From the NCBI GenBank assembly GCA_019187665.1, contig JABARH010000018.1, positions 53,451-117,450 of the forward strand: a DNA stretch of 64,000 nt. The letters are read 5' to 3'. Source of the stretch: Anaerolineales bacterium. GTDB lineage: Bacteria > Chloroflexota > Anaerolineae > Anaerolineales > Villigracilaceae. Positions 27,115 to 35,558 of this stretch are shown in pieces; within the stretch, counting starts at the first letter, position 1, and each line of letters begins with the position of its first letter. The notes beneath the pieces are model-generated. The model worked only from the letters and a program-made list of their open reading frames with translations, did no database searches and was not told the origin of the DNA. Position numbers and translations under genes: made by a program.

Positions 27115-29463
27115 ATGTTTACGATGGGCTTGAATACTTTCGAAACGGTCGCGATCTGGGCCGTGTTTGGCGTGGCCCTGCTCGGCCTGGCCTACGCGGT
27201 CTTTCTACGCTCGCAGATTCTGCGCGAAGATAAAGGCACGCCCAAGATGCAGGAAGTTTGGGGAGCGATCAAGGACGGCGCCAATTCTTATTTGGGGCGG
27301 CAGTTGAAATCCATCCTGCCGCTGATCGGCATTTTGACCGTTGCTCTGTTCCTGTCTGTGTACGTTGTTCCACCCTCGCCCGAGGCGCAGGAGCGCTTCC
27401 ACGGCATGCCCGCCGAGCAGATCAAATTAATCATCGGCATCGCGCGCGCGGTGGCCTTCATCATGGGCGCTTCGTTCTCGCTGACGGTCGGGCAGATCGG
27501 CATGAGAATGGCGGTCGAAGGCAACGTGCGCGTGGCCTCCGCCTCCCGCCGATCGTTCGGCGACGCGCTGCGCATCGCCTATCGCGCCGGGACAATCACC
27601 GGTATGTTGACCGACGGCCTCGGCTTGCTCGGCGGCACGGTCATTTTCATTATCCTCGGCATCGCCGCGCCGGATGCCCTGCTGGGCTTCGGCTTTGGCG
27701 GCACGCTTCTGGCGCTGTTCATGCGCGTCGGCGGCGGCATCTTCACCAAGGCGGCAGACGTGGGCGCGGACCTGGTCGGCAAGGTGGAGGCAGGTATCCC
27801 TGAGGATGACCCGAGGAATCCGGCTGTGATCGCGGACCTCGTCGGCGATAACGTCGGCGACTGCGCCGGCATGGCGGCGGACATCTTCGAATCGTATGAA
27901 GTGACCATCGTCTCTGGCTTGATCCTGGGCCTGGCCCTGCACGCCATCACCGGCCGCCTCGAGTGGATCATCTTCCCGCTCATCGTGCGCGGCGTGGGCG
28001 TGCTTTCGTCCATCATCGGCACGTATGTGGTGAAGGGCGACGCGACCGGCAAAAGCGGCGACGCGATGTCGGCCATCTTCCGCGGCTTTCTTTCTTCCGC
28101 TGCGATCTCATCGGTGATGTTCTTCGTAGCCGGGTTTGTTTACCTAAACACTCCCGCCATGGCTGAGTGGGGCGGCTGGTGGCGTATGCCGATGGCTGTG
28201 TTTGTGGGCGTGATTCTTGCGATCGCGATTGATCGCCTGACCGAGTACTTCACTGGCACGCACGCTGCGCCGGTGAACGATATCAAGAAATCGGCAGACA
28301 CCGGTCCCGCGACGCTCATTCTGAACGGTATCTCGGTCGGCTTTGAATCCTCCGTGTGGTCGGTGCTGGTGATCGCGTTGACCATCGTCGCTTCCATTTT
28401 TATATTTGGAACCATCCCCGGAGTCGAGGCGGGCCTCAAGGCCACCTTCATTCTCTATGGCGTGGCCATGACCGGCATCGGCATGTTGACCCTGACTGGC
28501 AACAACGTGGCGATGGACTCCTTCGGCCCGATCGCAGACAACGCCAACGGCATCGGCGAAATGTCCTGGCACGGCCAGGAAGATAAAGAGACCCGGGACG
28601 CGCAGCAGATCATGGCCGATCTGGATGCGGTGGGCAACACGACCAAAGCCATCACCAAAGGCGTGGCGATTGGCTCGGCGGTTATTGCGGCGGTTTCCTT
28701 GTTTGGCTCCTTCCTTGTGGATGTGAGTCGCGCGCAAGCCGCGGCCGGTGTCCCGGCTGAGGCGCAATTGCAGGCCATCGGCATCCGTGTAGACATTCCG
28801 CAGGTCTTCGTCGGCGTGTTGCTCGGCGGCGCGCTCCCGTGGTTGTTTTCCTCTTTTGCCATTCAGGCCGTGGCCCGCGCCGCGTCGCTGATCGTGTTGG
28901 AAGTCCGCCGTCAGTTCAAGCTCGGTGTGTTGGAAGGCAAAGTCCAGCCCGATTACAAACAGGCGGTCGGAATCTCCACCACCGCCGCGCAGAAGGAATT
29001 GGTTTCTCTCGCGTTGCTCGGCATCGTGACTCCCATCGCGGTCGGCCTGTTGCTCAAAGTGGAAGCGCTTGGCGGTTTCCTCGCAGGCATCATCATCTCC
29101 GGCCAAATGCTGGCGGTCTTCCTCAACAACTCCGGCGGCGCGTGGGATAACGCCAAGAAGTTAATTGAGGATGAACCCAAAGACCCGAAGAACAATCTCG
29201 GCAAGGGTTCGGAGCGTCACAAGGCGGGCGTGGTCGGCGACACGGTCGGCGATCCGTTCAAGGATACGGCTGGCCCGGCGCTCAACCCGATGATCAAAGT
29301 AGTCAACCTTGTCTCAGTCATCATCGCGCCGATCGTGGTGCAATACGCCAATGTGACCGGCACAGCTCAGTATGTGATCTGGGCGGTTGCGGCGGCGCTG
29401 ATTGGGTTGCTGGCTTGGGCAGTCATGCGCTCCAAAGCGCCCGCGCCCGAAATGACCCGATAG
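27115..29463 (+). CDS. hppA: Membrane-bound proton-translocating pyrophosphatase, K+-independent type
   Basis: The ATG at 27115 follows GGGAGG by about ten bases. The frame also opens at a TTG at 27091. The product of 782 residues, with about 16 membrane helices, carries the substrate-binding signature DVGADLVGKVE and DNVGDCAGMAADIFESYEVT, and near the C-terminus GDTVGDPFKDTAGPALNPMIKV. These are the Asp/Lys sites that bind Mg-PPi. The position that separates the K+-dependent (Ala) from the K+-independent (Lys) class reads GNTTKAITKG, so Lys. By family knowledge this is a K+-independent H+ pump that uses PPi to energise the membrane. It stands alone with its own promoter and terminator. Confidence 0.95.
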   Translation: MFTMGLNTFETVAIWAVFGVALLGLAYAVFLRSQILREDKGTPKMQEVWGAIKDGANSYLGRQLKSILPLIGILTVALFLSVYVVPPSPEAQERFHGMPAEQIKLIIGIARAVAFIMGASFSLTVGQIGMRMAVEGNVRVASASRRSFGDALRIAYRAGTITGMLTDGLGLLGGTVIFIILGIAAPDALLGFGFGGTLLALFMRVGGGIFTKAADVGADLVGKVEAGIPEDDPRNPAVIADLVGDNVGDCAGMAADIFESYEVTIVSGLILGLALHAITGRLEWIIFPLIVRGVGVLSSIIGTYVVKGDATGKSGDAMSAIFRGFLSSAAISSVMFFVAGFVYLNTPAMAEWGGWWRMPMAVFVGVILAIAIDRLTEYFTGTHAAPVNDIKKSADTGPATLILNGISVGFESSVWSVLVIALTIVASIFIFGTIPGVEAGLKATFILYGVAMTGIGMLTLTGNNVAMDSFGPIADNANGIGEMSWHGQEDKETRDAQQIMADLDAVGNTTKAITKGVAIGSAVIAAVSLFGSFLVDVSRAQAAAGVPAEAQLQAIGIRVDIPQVFVGVLLGGALPWLFSSFAIQAVARAASLIVLEVRRQFKLGVLEGKVQPDYKQAVGISTTAAQKELVSLALLGIVTPIAVGLLLKVEALGGFLAGIIISGQMLAVFLNNSGGAWDNAKKLIEDEPKDPKNNLGKGSERHKAGVVGDTVGDPFKDTAGPALNPMIKVVNLVSVIIAPIVVQYANVTGTAQYVIWAVAAALIGLLAWAVMRSKAPAPEMTR

Positions 29464-29480
29464 ATTTCGTTTTCCATCCA

Positions 29481-29518
29481 ACTGCTCCCGGTGAAGAAGC
29501 CGGGAGCAGTTTTGTTTT
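29481..29518 (+). terminator. Rho-independent terminator of hppA
   Basis: The arms ACTGCTCCCGG and CCGGGAGCAGT surround an eight-base loop and are followed by TTTGTTTT, 18 bases after the stop codon. Confidence 0.9.
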
Positions 29519-29545
29519 GGGCCTCCTTGCGCGTGGAGAAATAAA

Positions 29546-29671
29546 CAGAACTTACGCAAAACCTTGCGTAGGGCGCGTTCTCTAATGCACCTGCTGGCGT
29601 TACGCCTGCCTGATTTGCCTGGCAAATCACGGGCGGCGCCAGGGGAGAACGCCAAGTATGCGTAAGTCCTG
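29546..29671. mobile_element. MITE-like element, copy C (126 bp)
   Basis: It begins CAGAACTTACGC and ends GCGTAAGTCCTG. The middle differs from copies A and D at 29576-29592, but the inner palindromes are the same. It lies 28 bases beyond the hppA terminator. Confidence 0.75.
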
Positions 29672-29743
29672 ATAAAAAAAGACCTCTTGCAAACGTGCGT
29701 AAGAGAACGCACAATACCCCCTTTCCCAGGAGACGTTCTCTAC

Positions 29744-29974
29744 GAGAGTGTTTCTTAAATCATGTTTTCATTCTTTTCGGACACGGATTTCACGGATCGC
29801 ACGGATGTTTCCGTGAAATCCGCGCGATCCGCGTCCAAAATGAGAATTTCAACTCTCTACCGTACATTTGCACCGCTAAGCCCGCAAAGAAAACTTTTTT
29901 AACTTGGCGACCTTAGCGTGCTTTGCGGTAAAAATCTTCTCATGTACGGTAGAGAAAATTTCAAAACACTCTCT
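29744..29974. repeat. Inverted-repeat-bounded region with dispersed repeat copy 2 (reverse)
   Basis: GAGAGTGTTTCTTAAATC at the left also occurs near 24076, and AACACTCTC closes the right side. Inside, 29912-29954 is the reverse complement of the ~43-bp repeat at 24036 (CTTAGCGTGCTTTGCGGTAA ... CATGTACGGTAGAG). No gene is seen. Confidence 0.5.
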
Positions 29975-30053
29975 AATTTCGGTTGACTTATGCAGGAGGC
30001 AAAAGAGTTGTTCGGTCATTCCTTGCCTGAATGATCCGGTTGACAATGGAAGC

Positions 30054-30087
30054 GCATGAAAAAGTGCAGGCGGGTGCTTTTTCATGC
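30054..30087. repeat. Hairpin near the end of the glycan operon
   Basis: Perfect 11-base arms GCATGAAAAAG / CTTTTTCATGC surround a 12-base loop, and a second small palindrome CGAATGT/ACATTCG follows at 30096. It lies 60 bases beyond the last gene of the minus-strand operon and could end or protect its mRNA, but no T-tract follows. Nothing else is recognisable in 29975-30146. Confidence 0.4.
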
Positions 30088-30146
30088 TCAAGACAGTTCG
30101 AATGTGGCCGACATTCGCTAACGCTGGGGGCGAAAGTCCGAATGTG

Positions 30147-32270
30147 TTAATATCCGCAGGCGAACGCCGCGAAGAACCCGTTTTCGAAAAGCGGATCGCG
30201 TTGCGCTTTTAATGTTTCCCGACTCTTCCAGACCGGATCATAGTCTGAAAAAATAAGCGTAGAAATCTGATTTGCTTTGCAGATTCGGTCCAACATGCGC
30301 CAGTCTGCCGCGTTTTCGGACTCGAACAATTGGCCTGCCGCTTCAAAGAGCGGCTGCGACTGTTCTTCAGAAACGCCATATAGAGTATGGGTTGAGATGA
30401 ACGCCTGCCGCATTCTGTACAACCCCGCCGGGCGATCCAGGAAAATTTCAGGATTGAATTGCACCATGCTGTCTTGAGGCAGATAGCCGTCGAGATATTC
30501 GTACATCTCTCTTGCGGCCAGCGCGCGTTCGCCCAGGCGATTGTCCCGGCTGAGCATGTTCGGGAATCCCGCCATACCTGCATCGCTCATCATCGGCCAG
30601 ATTCTCAGAAGGACGAGGTCAGACAGCGTTGTTAACATTCCAATCACGATAAAGAAGATCAGAATCTTTTTCAGCCGAAGCGATGAGACGATGTGCCGGC
30701 CGGCTTGAAGCGCGTTCGACGCCTTTCTTAAAAAGAAGTATTCCAGCGTTTCCGCGCTCCAGATTAATAGAATGAACTGTCCGGCCAGCCAGCTGCGCCA
30801 GCCGAAATCATTGCTGGCGATAACCTTCGACTGGATGAATGTCGCAAGGAAAGCCGCCGTAGCGAGCAAAAGCAGCTCGACCTCAAAAAAAATTCCGCGT
30901 ATTTTGGCGTCCTGGCGGGCGACTTGCAGCCAAACCAGTCCGGCAACAAGAAAGAATCCAAGTTCCATTAGGTAATTGATCGGTAAAGCGACCAGGAGCG
31001 CCAGTGGGCGAAGCCAGGCGGACGTTCCTGTGAAAAAATGCGGCAGTGGAGGAAACTTGCGCACCCCAACCGTGAATGGGAATCCTCCGCCGCCGGAGGC
31101 CCCGGCGCCCTGAAACAAATCCACGAGAAATGGCAAGATTACAACCGCCGCGACGATGCCGGGGATAAGCATGAGCCAGGCCCGCCTGCGTTCCTCCCGT
31201 TTGAAGAATTGCGTCATCATCCAAATCGTCCAAAATATAACAAAAACCAGCGTTACGAAAACCGAGAGACCGAAGGCGGATGCAAATGATATGCCTGCGA
31301 TCACAATGGAAGCGGCTTTCATCGCGCCCTTTCTTTCGCGCGCGTGCAGAAACAGCAGCAAACCTGCAATGCACGCGATCAAACTCGACACATGCAGGGG
31401 CACCCACAATACCGAACCGATCCAGGCCGTGATCTGTTCGTTCCACTGTTCGATGTCGCCCCACATCCAGCGAAAGGTGTAGTGCGCTGTATATATGGCG
31501 ACAGGGATGATATCCAGTCCGCTGATCAGCAGGCAGCCGATGCCGATGAGTGATTGTTTCCAGGTTTTCAGACTGCCTTGCGATTTTCTTTGCCGAAAAT
31601 ACAAGGCGATCGCCGCCATCAGCGCCAGGCCGCACCAGGCTGCGCTGGCAGTCAGCGCTGTACGCGCGGATACCCACGTCCCGCCAATTTGATCCACCAG
31701 ACTGCACATGACATACCAGAAATAATACAGATACGTCAGTTGTGACGGATGGCCCGGATAAAAACTCGGATTGACTGGCGGGACGCCCGTGCGGGTGATC
31801 GCGTCTATCACCGAGACGCGCGTGGTGTAATCGTACGTGATGACGGTGTAATACAATTTGTCCCCAAACTGCCAGTCTGCAAGATACAGGATGACAAATA
31901 TAGCCCAGACTCCGCCGAGGATGATCCCGGCGCGTCGGACTCCCTGCAAGCGGCTTGCCGCTTTGGCGGGGAGCCCGGCCCCTGCCCATTTTGGGGAGCG
32001 CAAGATGATTCCCATGAAGGCGATTAGAAAAACCAATATGAGGAATAGTGTAAAGGCTCCCGAGATGAGACGATACGTTAGGAAAAACAGAATTGGGCTG
32101 ATCGCGATCGAAAGGACCAGCGCGAGGACAAAGCGGACGAGAGGCTGCCGTTTTCTAAAATCGAACAGGTCGAAGACCCAGCCGGAAACGTAGCCGGGAA
32201 TCACAATTACCAGTGGAAACAAGGCAAAGGCCAGCGCGCTGCTGAGGATATCCTGCAAGGTGTAATTCAT
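30147..32270 (-). CDS. Large polytopic membrane protein, YYY/DUF2298-like
   Basis: The start at 32270 is set by a 4-base ATGA overlap with the stop of the upstream gene. The product has about 707 residues and 13 or more membrane helices. An outer loop has PSFYPGHPSQLTYLYYFWYV, which resembles the aromatic 'YYY' motif of the Chlor_Arch_YYY/DUF2298 family of Chloroflexota and Archaea. The last ~100 residues are soluble (ERALAAREMYEYLDGYLPQDSMVQFNPE), as in membrane glycosyltransferase relatives. It is the last gene of the glycan operon, so transfer of a lipid-linked sugar outside the membrane is plausible. The family assignment is moderate and the reaction is unknown. Confidence 0.6.
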   Translation of the reverse strand: MNYTLQDILSSALAFALFPLVIVIPGYVSGWVFDLFDFRKRQPLVRFVLALVLSIAISPILFFLTYRLISGAFTLFLILVFLIAFMGIILRSPKWAGAGLPAKAASRLQGVRRAGIILGGVWAIFVILYLADWQFGDKLYYTVITYDYTTRVSVIDAITRTGVPPVNPSFYPGHPSQLTYLYYFWYVMCSLVDQIGGTWVSARTALTASAAWCGLALMAAIALYFRQRKSQGSLKTWKQSLIGIGCLLISGLDIIPVAIYTAHYTFRWMWGDIEQWNEQITAWIGSVLWVPLHVSSLIACIAGLLLFLHARERKGAMKAASIVIAGISFASAFGLSVFVTLVFVIFWTIWMMTQFFKREERRRAWLMLIPGIVAAVVILPFLVDLFQGAGASGGGGFPFTVGVRKFPPLPHFFTGTSAWLRPLALLVALPINYLMELGFFLVAGLVWLQVARQDAKIRGIFFEVELLLLATAAFLATFIQSKVIASNDFGWRSWLAGQFILLIWSAETLEYFFLRKASNALQAGRHIVSSLRLKKILIFFIVIGMLTTLSDLVLLRIWPMMSDAGMAGFPNMLSRDNRLGERALAAREMYEYLDGYLPQDSMVQFNPEIFLDRPAGLYRMRQAFISTHTLYGVSEEQSQPLFEAAGQLFESENAADWRMLDRICKANQISTLIFSDYDPVWKSRETLKAQRDPLFENGFFAAFACGY

Positions 32271-33301
32271 TCTTTTGTCTCGGCGGGGATGGGTGTCTTT
32301 TTGGTAAATCGTCCCATGGCGATCAGTCCCCAAAAAAGGATTACCAAAAAATTGGAGATTTGGGCAAATAGAACCAGGGCTACGGAATCCGCGTTCGAGA
32401 AGCCGAACGGTCCCAAAATCTGTGCGGCCATGAATTGATAGACGCCCACATACCCCGGCGTTGACGGGATCGCGCTGGAAAGTCCCAGACCGGACAGGAG
32501 AAGCATCGCCTGCTGGATGGGCAGGTTAAGATTCAAGATGCGGGCGGCGAAAACCATCCCAAGTCCATCCATGAGCCAGACGAGGGATGTGTACAGAAGG
32601 AAGCGGGCGGCGCGCGCAGGGTTTCTCAAAGATTGCAGGCCATCGAGGAATTGATTCAGAAAATTTTCCAATCTGGCTTTCAGGTTATCGTTGACGGGAA
32701 AACGCTTGACCAGCGACGCCAGCTGTATGTTGAAACAGGGCAGGGTGAATATCGAGGCGAGGCCGACGCACCCCAGCGCGGACATGAAAAACAGCCCGGT
32801 TTGCAGCGGACCGGATACAGGTCCGGCGAGAGCCAGCGAAAACGCGCCCAGGATGACCAGGGCGATCAAATCCATGATCCGCTCCACGATACCGGTCGCG
32901 AGAACGAAGGACACGCTGATGTTGTTTTCAGTCCCCAGGTAGGCCGCGCGCACAAGTTCGCCCGCGCGCGCGGGAAAAATGTTATTTCCCAAATATCCTG
33001 CTGCATTGGCAAAGAAGACATTGCGGCAGGGAACTTCCTTCTCGTAACCGATCAATACCCGCCAGCGCGCGGCACGCACCAACAAGCTCAGCGCCCCCCA
33101 GATGAAAAGGACGGGTAAAAAGATGTATCGCGCTTTTTGCAGCGTGTCAAAAAAAGAAGACCAGCTCAAATCCCGGACCGCGAGGAAAAGAAATAGAGCG
33201 GCAAGCGCAATGGATAGCCAGAATACCACACGCCCGCGCGCGCCCGCTCGTTTCTCTCCGGCCGCGCGCGCGAGCGAATCGAAGACGCCCGGTTTTTTCA
33301 A
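32267..33301 (-). CDS. Flippase-like membrane protein (LPG synthase TM-region family)
   Basis: I place the start at the TTG at 33301, which overlaps the stop of the upstream glycosyltransferase and has AAGGAG eleven bases before it. The open frame upstream of this lies inside that gene. The 344-residue protein has about eight helices. It carries the family marks RAARWRVLIG, AAGYLGNNIFPARAGELVRA, GIVERIMDL and SAIPSTPGYVGVYQFM, as in the transmembrane half of MprF and AglD-type proteins. Members often move or modify lipid-linked products at the membrane. It is coupled to genes on both sides (TTGA and ATGA overlaps). Confidence 0.82.
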   Translation of the reverse strand: MKKPGVFDSLARAAGEKRAGARGRVVFWLSIALAALFLFLAVRDLSWSSFFDTLQKARYIFLPVLFIWGALSLLVRAARWRVLIGYEKEVPCRNVFFANAAGYLGNNIFPARAGELVRAAYLGTENNISVSFVLATGIVERIMDLIALVILGAFSLALAGPVSGPLQTGLFFMSALGCVGLASIFTLPCFNIQLASLVKRFPVNDNLKARLENFLNQFLDGLQSLRNPARAARFLLYTSLVWLMDGLGMVFAARILNLNLPIQQAMLLLSGLGLSSAIPSTPGYVGVYQFMAAQILGPFGFSNADSVALVLFAQISNFLVILFWGLIAMGRFTKKTPIPAETKE

Positions 33302-34224
33302 AAATTGATCCGCTCCTTTTCGACCACCAGCGGCCGGTGCATCACCTGTGTATAAATGGCGCCAATGTATTCGCCGACAATGCCGAGGAAGAGAAGCTGC
33401 ACCGACCCCAGAAAGAACAAGCCAATCACAATGGGGGCAGAGCCGAGCGAGAATTGTTGCCAGAACAGCAGTTTGTATACAAGATAAACCAGACCTGCAA
33501 GAAAGCTGACCGCCGACGCGCAAAACCCCAGCATGGCCGCAATCCGCAGGGGGATTTTGGTGTACCCCACTATGCCGAGCATGGCCAGATCATACAGCGT
33601 ATAGAAATTATTCTTGCTGAGGCCGCGCTTGCGGAGCGGCTGTTCGAACTCGATCTGGGCGCGCTCGAATCCCAGGTCTGCCACGATGCCGCGAAAGTAG
33701 GGATACGGATCGTTCAATGCGCGCAGCGCGTCAATGACCTGCCGGTCATACAGGCCGAAGCCGGTGAAATGTTCGATCAACGGCACGTCGGATAGTTTTT
33801 GCAGTATGCGATAGTAAACCGTCCGCAGGAAATAAACTACGCCGCTTTCCCGGCTGTGGCCTTTCACCCCCACCACCACCTTGTAGCCCTGTTCCCATTT
33901 TTCGATGAAATCGGGGATGCGTTCCGGCGGATCTTGAAAATCGGACGCCATCCCGATCGCCGCGTCTCCGGTGGCTTGAAGCATTGCATGATAGGGCGAG
34001 CGGATGTGGCCGAAGTTGCGGGTATTGATGATTACCTTTACGCGCTTGTCGGCCTCCGCCAGTTTTCTCAATATGGCGGGGCTTCGGTCGGTGGAGCCGT
34101 TGTCAATCAGAATGTGTTCGTACTCGTATTTTTCGCCCGACATCACGTCGCGGATGCGCGCGTAAAATTCCTCCAGGTTTTCCTCCTCGTTGAAACATGG
34201 GGTAACGATGCTGATCTTCTTCAT
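33298..34224 (-). CDS. Family 2 glycosyltransferase, DPM1/ArnC-like, with two C-terminal membrane helices
   Basis: I choose the ATG at 34224, with AAGGA seven bases upstream. A TTG at 34242 is also possible. Residues 1-220 form a GT-A domain: SIVTPCFNEEENLEEFY, ILIDNGSTDRSP, the metal-binding ASDFQDPPERIPD and the acceptor region EHFTGFGLYDRQVIDAL. Two membrane helices follow (LGFCASAVSFLAGLVYL and IVIGLFFLGSVQLLFLGIVG). Proteins with this plan move a sugar from a nucleotide to undecaprenyl or dolichyl phosphate on the cytoplasmic face. In this operon it may load the CDP-deoxysugar or a common hexose. The family is firm and the donor is unknown. Confidence 0.9.
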   Translation of the reverse strand: MKKISIVTPCFNEEENLEEFYARIRDVMSGEKYEYEHILIDNGSTDRSPAILRKLAEADKRVKVIINTRNFGHIRSPYHAMLQATGDAAIGMASDFQDPPERIPDFIEKWEQGYKVVVGVKGHSRESGVVYFLRTVYYRILQKLSDVPLIEHFTGFGLYDRQVIDALRALNDPYPYFRGIVADLGFERAQIEFEQPLRKRGLSKNNFYTLYDLAMLGIVGYTKIPLRIAAMLGFCASAVSFLAGLVYLVYKLLFWQQFSLGSAPIVIGLFFLGSVQLLFLGIVGEYIGAIYTQVMHRPLVVEKERINF

Positions 34225-34238
34225 CCTGCCATCCTTGC

Positions 34239-35321
34239 TCAAAATCCGCGCTGGTAGAGTTCCCTTTTCAGGGATTCATCGTGATTGTAAAGACTATCCA
34301 TCATGTCCACCATGAGGGGCGCGTCTGCGGCGCAGGGCGCGGACAATACCTGGTCGTTAAGGAGTTCGCGGCAGGATAGCTGCCCCTTTTGGAGTGGAAT
34401 GGCGAGATAGTAATCGTCTGCTGTGAGTGCATGTCCGGCGGGAAGGTCGCGTTTGGCGTAAACGCCGCGCACCAGCGATGTCAGGTAGTCTAATTCCTTC
34501 TGTGTCGGCATGGTTTTTTCCGTGCCGGGCGCGCCGCACATCGAGCGCGCCTTTTTGAAGGCCTGAATCCATACGGCGATCTGTTCCGGGGTGGAGCAAT
34601 AGGGAGAAAAAGGCTTATCGTCGGTTCTGATGTCTATGTGGCGTTCGAACGTGCGCGCGCCCTTGGCGTATGCGATCAGCATGGATGAGCTCCAATCATG
34701 GTACTCATGCGTGGACAAGCCGATAACGTGGCCGGGGTAGCGCGCCTTCAGAAAATCAATCTGGTTGAGTTGTAATTCGGAATCTTCCGCCGGATAGAGC
34801 GAGACACAGTGGTTGATCGCGAGCGAAACATTTCGGTTTTCGAAAAACGTGACCATGTTGTCAATTTCTCTTAACGAACTTCCCCCTGTGGAGACCATCA
34901 CAGGTTTTCTGGTCTTTGCGATCTTTTCGAGCAGAGGCCAATCTGTGACATCGGAACTGGCGACTTTGATGATTTCGATCCCCAGTTCCATGCACACTTC
35001 CACAGATTTATCGTCGAACGGAGTCGCCATTCGGACGCATCCCGCCCGGCGAATGGCCTCCACCAACCGCGCAAACTCGTCTCGAGTCAATTTTGTGTCC
35101 AGAGTCTTCTTGATATAGCGGATATCCTCGCGGCGCCAAAAATCCTTGTGGATGAAAGTCTCGACATCGCGGAATTGTAATTTGATGGCCGTGCGCGCGT
35201 CGTTGTAGCGCGCCACCGTTCCAAATTCCCGGACGATCCTTAGTCCGCGGTCCACGTCGCCCCAGTGATTATTGGCGAGTTCCAGCACAAACAGGTCCTC
35301 AAAAATATCGCGGTTTATCAT
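34239..35321 (-). CDS. N-acetylneuraminate synthase family protein (NeuB-like)
   Basis: The N-terminal TIM-barrel NeuB domain shows VLELANNHWGDVDRGL, TPFDDKSVEVCMELGIEIIKVASSD and KPVMVSTGGSS, then INHCVSLYPAEDSELQL and GLSTHEYHD. These carry the metal and PEP-binding residues of sialic/pseudaminic acid synthases. The C-terminal ~70 residues are an antifreeze/SAF-like domain (RGVYAKRDLPAGHALTADDY). 360 residues, normal length. It condenses PEP with an N-acetyl-sugar to make a nine-carbon acid. The partner epimerase and the CMP-sugar synthetase are not in the window. It lies 15 bases before the GT2 start, and 237 bases separate it from the TPP enzyme. Confidence 0.88.
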   Translation of the reverse strand: MINRDIFEDLFVLELANNHWGDVDRGLRIVREFGTVARYNDARTAIKLQFRDVETFIHKDFWRREDIRYIKKTLDTKLTRDEFARLVEAIRRAGCVRMATPFDDKSVEVCMELGIEIIKVASSDVTDWPLLEKIAKTRKPVMVSTGGSSLREIDNMVTFFENRNVSLAINHCVSLYPAEDSELQLNQIDFLKARYPGHVIGLSTHEYHDWSSSMLIAYAKGARTFERHIDIRTDDKPFSPYCSTPEQIAVWIQAFKKARSMCGAPGTEKTMPTQKELDYLTSLVRGVYAKRDLPAGHALTADDYYLAIPLQKGQLSCRELLNDQVLSAPCAADAPLMVDMMDSLYNHDESLKRELYQRGF

Positions 35322-35558
35322 GGGCGTCTCCTGATCGGTCTCTTTCGGTGCATGCGATTCTAAACGAAGTCAAATACGCGCAGCCTTGCGATTTGGTTAT
35401 TGGATTTTTTGCCAAAGAATGTCGCGCCTGTCCTCCGGAAGGGCGCGCCAGGGGCGGGCGCGCATTCCGCCTGTGCGTGGAACGCGCTCCCCCGGTCAAC
35501 GGCATGCTTTGCCCGGCCAGGCGCAACAGAGATAACGTCGGTTGGCTTATGCAGGCAG
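35322..35558. other. Intergenic stretch in the glycan operon
   Basis: No gene is seen in these 237 bases. A segment at 35531-35567 (GTCGGTTGGCTTATGCAGG) resembles one at 29983-30013, a minor repeat. This is the only long gap in the operon, so an extra promoter for the downstream half could lie here, but none is clear. Confidence 0.4.

Noticed and set aside
32267..33523. 418-residue version of the flippase-like protein
   Set aside because: The extra N-terminal ~74 residues lie inside the glycosyltransferase gene in another frame. The TTG at 33301 with AAGGAG fits the family length.
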